This document shows, in pieces, positions 7,997 through 16,003 of a DNA stretch of 16,353 nucleotides. How positions within the stretch are numbered: the first letter of the stretch is position 1; every line of letters starts with the position of its first letter. Source of the DNA: Euperipatoides rowelli (lineage: Eukaryota; Onychophora; Udeonychophora; Euonychophora; Peripatopsidae); NCBI GenBank assembly GCA_003024985.2, contig PXIH01S0010303.1; one strand, given 5' to 3'. A model generated the notes under the pieces. The model was not told the origin of the DNA, ran no database searches, and saw only the letters and a program-made list of their open reading frames with translations. The translations under genes were made by a program, and so were the position numbers.

Positions 7997-8838
7997 CGAG
8001 AACCCTTGTGGTATAAATAAGAAAAAAACATTTTTTTAGGGGAGTTTATATAATCAAAATAAAATATATTTTTTAATATAGAACTACTTGTTTCTATCAA
8101 ATAAAAACATGAGAGAAATACTATTATTAAGGCGAATCAATCAGTGATTATATTAAAGCACTTTCAGAATTACAGTATATCTACAGTACCGTATCTACAA
8201 TAGCCTGTCTAAAATGTTTTATTTTATTTTATTATTATTTCCAAAGTTATCTAGACCTTCACTCACTACTGTGTGTGTTATTCCAGGTCCTGGTTACAGT
8301 AGAAAATTCCATAAATAAAATATGCAAAACTAAATCTATAAATAAAATATACATGTAAATAAATCAATAAATAAATTTTAAGATAAACTTTAACTACCGT
8401 ATATACTGTAAATAAAATACTGAGAATAGCTAAAATTATGAATTCATGACATCGGTTAATTTTACTTATAGAGGAATACAACTCATATAGAGGAGAACAA
8501 TAATACCACCAATAAGCTTAATGTCATCGACTTAAATAATTGTTGTCGAAGTCATGTTGCCAAATAAATAAATCTACACTTACTTTATATGATTACCATC
8601 GAACTACCGTTCTTTGGTGATCTGTACAGAAGATTAGTCATGTATTAGTGCTTATACGCGGCTACATGCCTATATTTTTTTTGAGTAAAAATTTTTTTTA
8701 GCTAATTTAAAATTCTGAAACAATGCATTATTATTTTATGGTATTTTTTGTAATTTTAAAAATATACACTTTGTTTTACACTTTGAAAAAAAAAAATATT
8801 TTTTCAAGTAAACCGCAAATGCGTTTCTCTGTTTCAAA
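7997..8838. other. Region upstream of FIP1; leader or promoter not resolved
   Basis: AT-rich, with no coding signal. A poly-T tract followed by AG (8693-8701, 'attttttttag') could be a 3' splice acceptor for a 5'-UTR exon of FIP1. An ATG at 8723 opens an overlapping frame of 80 codons that would read past the FIP1 start in another frame if the mRNA began upstream of it. I cannot place a transcription start or a core promoter. Confidence 0.35.
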
Positions 8839-10596
8839 ATGGCGGAAATCATGGAGGATGACGAAGTTTGGCTGTACGGAGATGGTCCAGGAACCGATGA
8901 TAGAAAAGAAGGGCCAGAAGTTTCATCCTCCAGCCTGGAAATGTCTCGAACAAGTAAGGATCTAGAGGAATCTGCTTATGACAGTCAGCCAAGTATTATA
9001 ACCGCCCAAAGAACAAATTCTGTAGATAGGGATACCAGCGATAAAGAAGATAGATCGGAATTAGCAGAAAAATCAATACATAGTGGAGGAGAAGAAGAAA
9101 GTCAAGAAAACGGCGAACCAGAATATGAAGATAGTGACTCAGATGATGATGATGTTAAAGTTACAATAGGAGATATTAAGGCAGTACCAACAACGTATGG
9201 CTACGGTACAAATTTAAATCTCAACATTAAAGGACGGGGATCATACCAAACACCACAAGCTCAAATTCACAGTAAACATAGTAAAGGAGTTGATTTAGAC
9301 GCAATTGGGACAATTAATGGGGTTCCCACTTATGAATTTAATTTAGACACTTTAGAAGACAAGCCATGGAGGAAACCTGGTGCTGATATTACTGATTATT
9401 TCAATTATGGCTTTAATGAGGAAACATGGAAAGCCTATTGTGAGAAGCAGAAGAAACTTCGAATAGATAGCTCCATGGCAAACAAAATACACGTTCATCA
9501 TGCTGGTGCACCCCCAACAGCTGCGAGAACTGAAGCCGGAACACCTATTAGTACTGTAAATCAAAATAGTAAATATGCCAGTCCTTTAGGAGTACCTCGC
9601 AAGGCCGGTCCACCACCTGGACGCAAAATGTCAGGTGGCATTGATGTAATTGGTGGTTTAGCTTCAACTACAGCAAGTAGGAGACTTACAGGCACTCCAA
9701 AGGATAATGTCATTCCAGTTATGACTTCAGATCCATTAAGAGATCCTTTTTCCAAGAAAGGATTTCCTGATACTACTATGCCACCTCCTGGAGTACCCCC
9801 ACCACACATGGTTCCACCACCATTTTTACCTCCAGATCCTAATTTAGGTCCATTGGGCATGCCACCTCCCCCAGGAACAGGCCCACCTCTTCCTCCAGGT
9901 GTTCCACCTTTAGGTCCACCACCTGGAGTTCTTGGTCCACCACCATTCCAAGATCTTTTTGAAAATTATAGAGGTTATCCCCCACCTGGTGCAGCATCTC
10001 AGCCTGATAGAGGCGGAACTAGCTATGATGAAAGAGTATTCTTTGAAGGAGGCGGTGGCGCTTTTAATCCTTTTCCAAATCAACCTGGTTGGGAGTCTAG
10101 GCCAGATAATAATTATGGTTGGGATTATCCTGAAAGAGAAAGAGAGCAACCAAGAGAAAGGGAAAGGGGTAGAGATAGAGAAAGGGACAGAGATCGAGAT
10201 AGAGAGAGGGATCGTAGTGAAAGAGACAGGGATCGTAGTGAAAGAGACAGAGAACGTAGTACTAAAACAGAGGAAGTAAGATCTAGCTCACGAAAATCGT
10301 ATCATCAATCAAATTCGGTAGATTATCACCGTGAAAGTAGAGACCGAGAACGCTCTCATGAGAGAGACCGGGATAAAGAAAGACGTCATAGAGATCATAG
10401 GGATAGAGAAAGAGAAGATCGACACCGTTCTTCAAAAAGAAAACGGCATGGTGAAGATGGTGAAGAATCTGTAACTCGCAGTTCAAGGCACAAACGTAAA
10501 CGTAATAAGCGAGAGAAAGAAGAAGCAGGAAGTGAAAGTCAAGAGGCACCTGAACAGAGCATAGTTGATGAAGAAAACTCTAAAGACAAAGAATAA
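8839..10596 (+). CDS. FIP1L1: FIP1-like pre-mRNA 3'-end-processing factor (FIP1L1 homologue), single exon
   Basis: FIP1 is a nuclear subunit of the CPSF polyadenylation complex. Family work shows that it binds poly(A) polymerase, CPSF30 and U-rich RNA near the cleavage site. The 585-residue product has the family layout. An acidic N-terminus carries EVWLYGD (residues 9-15), and an acidic patch follows (about 85-105, [11 protein letters not shown]). The Fip1 motif spans about 151-208 ([13 protein letters not shown], then [30 protein letters not shown]). A Pro/Gly-rich linker covers about 248-370, followed by [15 protein letters not shown], a [16 protein letters not shown] segment, an Arg/Asp/Glu-rich tract (about 431-535), and a basic KRKR-rich tail likely to hold nuclear localisation signals. 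The start has A at -3 and G at +4 and agrees with the family N-terminus. The length matches animal orthologues. No frameshift or stop is present, so the gene looks functional. The lack of introns is unusual for this normally intron-containing gene and could mean a retrocopy or intron loss. Confidence 0.93.
   Translation: MAEIMEDDEVWLYGDGPGTDDRKEGPEVSSSSLEMSRTSKDLEESAYDSQPSIITAQRTNSVDRDTSDKEDRSELAEKSIHSGGEEESQENGEPEYEDSDSDDDDVKVTIGDIKAVPTTYGYGTNLNLNIKGRGSYQTPQAQIHSKHSKGVDLDAIGTINGVPTYEFNLDTLEDKPWRKPGADITDYFNYGFNEETWKAYCEKQKKLRIDSSMANKIHVHHAGAPPTAARTEAGTPISTVNQNSKYASPLGVPRKAGPPPGRKMSGGIDVIGGLASTTASRRLTGTPKDNVIPVMTSDPLRDPFSKKGFPDTTMPPPGVPPPHMVPPPFLPPDPNLGPLGMPPPPGTGPPLPPGVPPLGPPPGVLGPPPFQDLFENYRGYPPPGAASQPDRGGTSYDERVFFEGGGGAFNPFPNQPGWESRPDNNYGWDYPEREREQPRERERGRDRERDRDRDRERDRSERDRDRSERDRERSTKTEEVRSSSRKSYHQSNSVDYHRESRDRERSHERDRDKERRHRDHRDREREDRHRSSKRKRHGEDGEESVTRSSRHKRKRNKREKEEAGSESQEAPEQSIVDEENSKDKE
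10208..10249 (+). repeat. Exact 21-bp tandem duplication inside FIP1
   Basis: gggatcgtagtgaaagagac+a occurs twice back to back without a mismatch, encoding two successive Arg-Asp/Ser-Glu-Arg-Asp units in the Arg/Asp/Glu-rich tract. The in-frame unit adds seven residues per copy and looks recent, because the surrounding RD/RE codons vary. Confidence 0.85.
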
Positions 10597-11559
10597 CTTT
10601 TCACCATGTTAGTATGAAACTAATAATGTCAACAATTCCACAATTTTGTACAAATATTATTTGTCCATTTTAATTTGATAATTTCCCAGTCCTTTATTAT
10701 ATTTTACAGTTTTATCAGCAATGTAATCACAAATGAGAATTGCTTTATCACTTCTCATTGGGTAAATTAAAACTGTTTCCTGTACTATTTTTTAAAATTG
10801 TTTGTTTTTTTATTTTTATATGTTTTATTTATTTTAGTGTTGTATGCTGACATGCATATTAAACTGATGTATAAAATATTTTTATTGTTATTACAATTAT
10901 AATTTTATACTAAAATAGTCATTAAAAAAAAATCTGAATTATAGCTAATTTATAATAAATTAGGATTTCTTTTTAGGAAATTTTAAACTGCTAAAGTACT
11001 TTATTTAGGGGTACATTTGTTTTGAACTATCCCATTTTATTTAAAAGCACATAAATGTAGAGAATTAATGCCTAAAATTACAGAAAGCTATACCATAAAA
11101 CTATTCAGGAATGTTAAATTCTTGTGAAAATTTTATCCAAAGGCTTTTTTTTTTTTACAGCTTCTTAAAAATTAAATTTTAAATACCTTATTTTAGTTTT
11201 ATTTATCCATAAGAGTGAAAATTATAATTTGGGTAATTTTTTTTAAAATGTAATTTTAAGCCTAAATATGACTAGAAGATGTAATTGATTTTTTTATAAC
11301 TAAAATATGTATATTTTCACATTCCAAGAATCATTTGTAAAAAATCTTTTCCATATTTTCAATTCTTGAAAANTTTTTAAAAAAAAAATGCTTCCCCTCA
11401 CTCAGGGTGAAGCTATTTTATTTATAATAAGTACATACTTTTCTAAATACACTTTACGTGCTTACAATAAATCGATGAAAAACATCTAGATCTTTTGGTT
11501 TACATGAATTGTATTATAATTCCGAGGAAAGACTGTTGTCTGCTTGAACCAATTTAATC
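10597..11559. other. FIP1 3' UTR and intergenic spacer
   Basis: The first few hundred bases are probably 3' UTR, and the rest is AT-rich spacer. There is no second ORF and no RNA gene. An A9 run at about 10923-10931 is too short to be called a retrocopy poly(A) tail. A single N lies at 11373 without duplicated flanks. Confidence 0.5.
10858..10863 (+). terminator. Candidate poly(A) signal of FIP1 (ATTAAA)
   Basis: ATTAAA lies about 260 bp after the FIP1 stop and is followed within 30 nt by a U/GU-rich stretch (tatttttattgttatt), as expected for a cleavage site. An alternative AATAAA stands at 10954-10959, just before a T-rich run. In DNA this AT-rich such hexamers are common, so the choice is uncertain. 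Confidence 0.4.
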
Positions 11560-11655
11560 CGTGGAATGAAGGTTTACCCGGATTCGAGCCAGTGGCAATC
11601 TTAGCCGCCGTCACGCTGAGCGGAGTACTTATTCACTCGAGTACCCCAACAGGGT
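11560..11655 (-). mobile_element. Possible tRNA-derived SINE head
   Basis: On the minus strand the A-box-like TACTCGAGTGAATAAG (11628-11643) is followed 37 nt later by the B-box-like GGCTCGAATCC (11580-11590). The T-arm region (actgg/ctcgaat/ccggg) pairs fairly well. The putative acceptor stem does not pair, so this is not a functional tRNA. The GC content rises sharply here against AT-rich flanks, as expected for an inserted element. It differs in sequence from the candidate at 4560-4700, so it would be another family or a very old copy. Confidence 0.42.
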
Positions 11656-12258
11656 AAAAATAAAACTTTATTTGATGAAAATTACTACTTAAAATAGTTT
11701 TGTATTTTTTTTTTTAAAAAAAATTTCCTGGTGGTTTTTCAGAAAATAATAATAATAAAAAACCTACCTGCCTGGTCATTTTTGGGACCATACCTGGATG
11801 AGAAACAAGACATTTTTTTTTAGTGGCCTAAGCTAATAATTTAATATTCGGCATAGCCTAGTAATTTTAATGATTTTTTTTTTTTAGAATTTTAGTCAAT
11901 AACAATATGAAATATTAAAAACAACAATTACCAAACTCTCTGGAAATCCTGAGTAGGTCTACCGTATTATAAATATTTTATTATAGAAATAACCATATAT
12001 AAGAGATAAACTATAATATATTGTGTTGAATCTTTATAATTTTTGATACATGAATAGAAATTCAGCATACAAAATCCATGTACTGTATAATCAAAGGCAG
12101 GGCTTTCATTTTTAACAGATTCTCTGTAGGAATTGGTTAGAACCCTTCCTCCCTACCAGAGTTGAAAAAATAAATAAAAATACAGCCTATTGAAAATTGC
12201 AATAGGACAACAAACTATGTGCATAAAAAACTCTTCCTGTACCAAAAACGTTTTCAAA
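11656..12258. other. Spacer downstream of the zinc-finger gene
   Basis: AT-rich, with no ORF. The right part is likely the 3' UTR of the minus-strand zinc-finger gene. The left part contains a CCTGGTGG...CCTGCCTGG cluster near 11727-11795 that I could not turn into a convincing repeat. Confidence 0.45.
11977..11982 (-). terminator. Candidate poly(A) signal of the zinc-finger gene (AATAAA)
   Basis: The minus strand reads AATAAA about 280 bp after the zinc-finger stop codon. It is the canonical hexamer at a typical 3'-UTR distance, but it is not unique in this AT-rich DNA. Confidence 0.35.
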
Positions 12259-13137
12259 TTATTTATCATCTGACACCAGAGGGCATAGCATATTTTTCAA
12301 ATCCAATAACATAATGGAAATGCTACTATCTGGTTTAGCAATTTCATTAGCCTCGATGCTGAAAGCATGATTGTAGATGACATGACAACTTAAATTATAA
12401 AGAGTATTTGTGGTAAAGGCACACTGAGAACAATTGAAAGATTGTGCCGGTAATGCTGTTTGATAATGTCTGGAGAAGTGAGTCCTAAAACTATAAATAT
12501 TATGTGTAGTAAAGGCACACTGAGGACAAACAAAATATTGAATAGTGTGTCGAGTACGTTTGTGAAAACGTAAAGTGCTACTACTTGCAGCTGTAAAAGA
12601 ACACGATGGACATTTGAAAGGTTTTTCAAAAGTATGCTTCAAACAGCAGTGGGTCTTTAAAGTGGCTTTGCTTTTGGTTTCGAAATTACAATCATCACAT
12701 TTGAAGGGTTTATCAATTTCATGGATGGTTGAATGCCTTTGTAAATTTAGAGAAGTAGTTGTTTTAAATTCACATTTGCTACATTCGTACGGCTTTTCCC
12801 CCGTATGTTGACGGGAATGCATTTTTATTCGGTATTTAGTTGTTGATTTGTAATCACAAAATTGACATTCAAACGGTCGTTCTCCCGTGTGTTTCATCAT
12901 ATGTATTTTCAGTGCATTTTGATAATTTGTTGAGAAATCACAATCCTCACAGTTTAATCTAGGCGTTTCATTATGGCAAACTTTATGCTTGGCTACGTAT
13001 TCATATGATGTGGCTTTATAAGGACAGAGAGCGCACTTATATTGCTTAATTCCAAAATGAATGCGTTGATGTTTATCTACATTGGAACTCCAATCACTTG
13101 AATAGGAACACACCTCACACGAATATTTCTTCGCCAT
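12259..13137 (-). CDS. Nine-finger C2H2 zinc-finger protein, probable DNA-binding regulator
   Basis: The 292-residue product is almost entirely zinc fingers. Nine C-x2-C...H-x3-4-H units run from C7/C10/H23/H27 to a last finger ending near residue 251, followed by a short non-finger tail of about 40 residues. Fingers 3-5 are joined by canonical TGERP and TGEKP linkers. Other linkers (NETPR, EIDKP, TFEKP) have drifted. Fingers 6, 7 and 9 have H-x4-H spacing. All metal ligands appear intact, so it should fold and probably binds DNA in the nucleus. There is no KRAB, SCAN, BTB or ZAD domain. The ATG has A at -3 and G at +4, and an in-frame TAA lies four codons upstream, so this start is the first available. 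I cannot assign an orthologue; poly-zinc-finger proteins of this kind expand lineage by lineage. The coding part has no intron. Confidence 0.9.
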   Translation of the reverse strand: MAKKYSCEVCSYSSDWSSNVDKHQRIHFGIKQYKCALCPYKATSYEYVAKHKVCHNETPRLNCEDCDFSTNYQNALKIHMMKHTGERPFECQFCDYKSTTKYRIKMHSRQHTGEKPYECSKCEFKTTTSLNLQRHSTIHEIDKPFKCDDCNFETKSKATLKTHCCLKHTFEKPFKCPSCSFTAASSSTLRFHKRTRHTIQYFVCPQCAFTTHNIYSFRTHFSRHYQTALPAQSFNCSQCAFTTNTLYNLSCHVIYNHAFSIEANEIAKPDSSISIMLLDLKNMLCPLVSDDK

Positions 13138-13188
13138 CTTTCTAACTTATAAACTTAGTAAATCAATTTTTTTTTAATAAAATGAGAT

Positions 13189-13205
13189 CTGTGGGGGAAA
13201 AAAAA
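13189..13205 (-). promoter_or_regulatory. Candidate 3' splice acceptor upstream of the zinc-finger ORF
   Basis: The minus strand reads TTTTTTTTTCCCCCACAG and then the exon starts ATCTCATT, 51 nt before the start codon. The long pyrimidine tract plus CAG is a strong acceptor. It suggests that the coding exon is the last exon of a gene with at least one upstream 5'-UTR exon at higher coordinates. The donor site was not located. Confidence 0.6.
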
Positions 13206-13789
13206 ATGAAGTAACAAATGGAATGACTTAAATAAAAAGTTGATTCTAAGTTTAATCAGTAACTTACATACATTGATTGAAGAAATGGATTGTGTTGTAT
13301 GTCCAAGAATCAGATGGATTTCTAAAAGGAAAACAGAAATTTTTTTTACATAAATTGACAAAATTTTCATGCTATACAGGTAGCTATAGTATGTGCAAAT
13401 ATAGGCTACTGTATATTTGTGTGTATAAATTAAAATAACATGATCTATTAGAGAACAGGTGCCATCGCCCAAAATCATAATTTATAAACAGTATGCCTAC
13501 ACTGTATATTAACTACAAAGTGTACAATATATATATACATCTGAACATACAAACACAGTAGGCTATATTAAAATTATTACAGTATATATCGTGAATGTAG
13601 ATGGTAGTTTTAATTCAACTTAGAATGCCATTTTTTTCTTTAGCGTTATGACACTTCTATCTTTAAAGATGCCACATTATAAAGTCACAAGGCAAATTAA
13701 ACTTGAGAAGGACTTTATCAAAATCTACAACCTCCACCTAATTAAATTCCATTTCAAAATTTAAATTTATAAAAGTACAAGATGATGTA
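13206..13789. other. Upstream flank of the zinc-finger gene; nothing firm seen
   Basis: AT-rich and rich in TACAGTA/TACTGTA words. The minus-strand open frame at 13155-13478 is low-complexity Ile/Leu/Tyr sequence crossing the splice acceptor and is not supported as a gene. The first exon and promoter of the zinc-finger gene should lie here or further right. Confidence 0.4.
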
Positions 13790-14499
13790 TTTTTTTTAAC
13801 ATGTACAGGATTCCCAGCTTAAAATAGTTGAGTAGCCTAGTTAAGTTAGTGATTAAAAGATTTAGACATAAATTCAATTATTTCAAAAAGCATGTGTTTC
13901 ATTTTAGATTCATTTTGAAAGATTTAATATTTAAAAGTTTTATACGTTGTGGTAATTTGTTATAGAAACTGATTCTTCTGTGGGAAATACTTTTGAGGCC
14001 CTTAGTAGTTCTATGAAAATTTAAGTGTAGATGTTTTTAAATCCATTTTGATGTCTGTGTACAATATGCATGTAAATCTGAGTTTACTCGGAAAGTATTT
14101 ATATTCTGATGTCTGAAGCACACCCTTTCTACTGTATACAAGGAACAGGTAAAATATTTAGATTCTAAAAGATTTGCCCACTGAGGGTTTGGATGGAAAC
14201 TTGTAAAATTATATTCAGTATTCTCTTTGACAATTCAAATATATCAGAAATTTTAGATGACCTACCCAAAAAGGGTATGCCATAGGATATTATAGAATGT
14301 AGCTATATCCAAAGTAAACAATTTCAGATCAAAAGAAGTAATCCTATCAAGTATTCTAAATGCATAGCATAAATGACAATTTTTTAGATAAAAAATTTAT
14401 ATGTGCATCCCAGGTGAGATCTGAGTCAATCCAGACTCCTAAGGAAATTGTTAAGAGGACCCTTCAGTGACATTTGATTAAAATGTATAAAAACTGTTT

Positions 14500-15161
14500 T
14501 ATCTGCAGGGTTCGAATTTGACTGGGAGCAAATTCACCCAGTAAATCACAACTTTCTCCCAGTCACTTGTCTGTGGGAGCAAATATTTTCTCTCCGTATA
14601 AAATTTATAGTTTTGAGCCCTCAAAAAGATAAATATTTTTATTATTTTCTTGATAAAGTTTATATAAAATAACACTTTCATTTTTACATGATTATTGGTT
14701 AGCCTAGTAATATTTTTTTTAACGTGCTATTTTAATTATTTTGATTTTTGAAATATCAATAGGTTAGCCAATAATTATGTAAAAATTAAATAATGGCTTT
14801 ATATAAAACATTATCGTGTAAATAATAAAAATGTCTTTTTAATTATAAAATTTAATTTTTTATTTCATTAAAAAAAAAATTGTGAGAAAGAGGATATTTA
14901 GCCTTACTCAAACTAAAATTTGACCCTTATTTTAAGCATTTAAGTATGCTAAATGGAGTGATTTTACCTGATCGTTTAATAATATTGGCAAAACATCTAA
15001 TGTAAAAAGTTAAAATAAATAGCCAATATACCGGTACCGGTAATTGAAAAAAAAAAAAATAGATTGTTCCCCTGTAAGATACAATTTGCTCCCAGTCACT
15101 TGTGAGTGGGAGCAAATGTTTGCTCCTAATATAAAATTCCTAATTTCGATCCATGTATCTG
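14500..15161. mobile_element. hAT-like non-autonomous element nested in the LINE
   Basis: The element is about 14506-15155 (650 bp). The left end is CAGGGTTCGAATTTGAC and the right end, reverse-complemented, is CATGGATCGAAATTAGG, matching at 12 of 17 positions. TATCTG flanks it directly on both sides (14500-14505 and 15156-15161), the remains of an hAT-type 8-bp duplication. Removing the element and one flank copy rejoins the LINE frame so that the protein reads on through NTDKTVFIHFNQM. Near each end lies a 29-bp subterminal repeat (14556-14584 and 15089-15117) that is itself palindromic (CTCCCA...TGGGAG). There is no transposase inside. Confidence 0.75.
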
Positions 15162-15258
15162 TATTTAAATAGTTTATTCTCATTTAGCCAATTGTGTACA
15201 GTAATCTTACATTTGATTCATTTACCTACATGTTGTAATTTGTAAAGCATTTATAATA

Positions 15259-15532
15259 GTCAGTGACAGGGGTGTCTGAATGCAGGGAGCCTGGGAGCCA
15301 TGGCTCCTGAAAAAAATGATTAATTTTAATGTTCAATGACCTTCACCAATAACATCAGTATAATAAAGTTTATCTAAAAATTAAATACATAAGTTACAAT
15401 AGTTTTTCTTGCTTTATCAATAATTGTTACCTCCCTTTTTCCTTTTGCCACTTTTCCCACTTCTTACCTGGCTCCCAACAATTTTTGCCGGCTCCTGAAC
15501 TTTTGGAAGATTTGGACACACCTGGTCAGTGA
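15259..15532. mobile_element. Short hAT element with perfect 8-bp target duplication, nested in the LINE
   Basis: The element is 15267-15524 (258 bp), bounded by exact GTCAGTGA on both sides (15259-15266 and 15525-15532). The left terminus is CAGGGGTGTCTGAATG. The right terminus, reverse-complemented, is CAGGTGTGTCCAAATC. The inside carries inverted GGGAGCC/GGCTCC words near both ends and no coding sequence. It sits in the reverse transcriptase region of the minus-strand LINE, between the decayed catalytic motif and WLNENKL. Confidence 0.88.
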
Positions 15533-15835
15533 TATAAAGTTAATATTGCCAGTAAATAAAACTGATTTGGTATGTAAAAGACTAGTTGGTAGATCATTTA
15601 CATATAGTGAAAATAATAATGGGCCTAAAATAGAGCCCTGGGGAACACCATGTTTTATAGATATAGCCTATCTGATTGGCTAGATGATTTCTGTTATTAA
15701 ATTACATAAACCAATCATTTTCTGTATGCCAGTTTCTCTAATAAACATATTTTCACATTATTTTTCTATTAATATTTTGTGATTTACTGTGTCGAATGCC
15801 TTGTAGAGATTTAGGAATAGCAGTCGGCATTCATC

Positions 15836-15910
15836 AGTGGCGTAACTAAGGAATGTTGCGCCCCCCCTGCAACTTCTAGGGTTGCACCCCCCCCCCCTCC
15901 GAACTCAAAT
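15836..15910. mobile_element. One end of a further hAT-like element
   Basis: CAGTGGCGTAACTAAGG begins exactly where the minus-strand LINE similarity stops. CAGTGGCGTA is a common hAT terminus. C-runs with a GTTGC/GCAAC inverted pair follow. The matching far end (a TAGTTACGCCACTG-like word) is not found before 16353, so the element is truncated or its other end lies outside the window. Confidence 0.5.
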
Positions 15911-16003
15911 ATTGCACTGAACTGAAAAATAATCACCCATAAAATTGTAGCTTAAAGTTAAACAGCAATTATTTATCAAGTATATTTTTAAGCACAACTT
16001 ACT
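15911..16003. other. Short AT-rich stretch between the hAT end and the plus-strand LINE
   Basis: No coding or repeat signature was recognised. It may belong to the truncated hAT element or to the degraded upstream part of the next LINE. Confidence 0.4.

Larger units (their letters stand above)
13790..15835 (-). pseudogene. Decayed Jockey/CR1-group non-LTR retrotransposon ORF2, split by hAT insertions
   Basis: Read leftward, the following reverse transcriptase and C-terminal landmarks appear in the correct order. LYKAFDTVNH (15781-15810) is the first catalytic-aspartate box. GVPQGSILGPLLFSLYVNDL (15590-15649) follows. FTGN (15545-15556) stands where the family has the F/YADD catalytic motif. 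WLNENKL comes at about 15171-15191. SDLTWDAHI (about 14400-14428) and FYNKLPQRIKLLN (about 13925-13965) belong to the C-terminal region. Many stops and frameshifts and the ADD-to-TGN loss show that it is dead. Two complete hAT-like elements (14506-15155 and 15267-15524) interrupt it, and a third hAT end cuts it off at 15836. An A-run at about 13790-13797 (minus strand) may be its 3' tail. Confidence 0.8.

Noticed and set aside
8278-8481. 67-codon minus-strand frame rich in Tyr/Ile/Phe
   Set aside because: Low-complexity translation of AT-rich spacer with no domain, splice or start context.
9352-10549. Several minus-strand and alternative-frame ORFs inside the FIP1 coding region
   Set aside because: Shadows of the FIP1 frame caused by its Pro/Gly-rich and Arg/Asp-rich repetitive codons.
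10917-10935. Poly(A) tail marking FIP1 as a retrocopy
   Set aside because: The A run is only nine bases, common in this AT-rich DNA, and no flanking target duplication was found.
11560-11655. Functional tRNA gene
   Set aside because: A- and B-box-like words are present, but the acceptor and anticodon stems do not pair properly, so SINE or pseudogene is more likely.
12390-12811. Alternative-frame ORFs across the zinc-finger gene
   Set aside because: They arise from the repeated finger structure of the real minus-strand frame and lack any motif.
13155-13478. 107-codon minus-strand frame just upstream of the zinc-finger start
   Set aside because: Low-complexity, not in a supported exon, and it crosses the good splice acceptor at 13189-13205.
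14499-15115. Minus-strand frames of 60 and 62 codons as genes
   Set aside because: Both fall within the hAT-like element at 14506-15155 or its junctions and show no coding signature.
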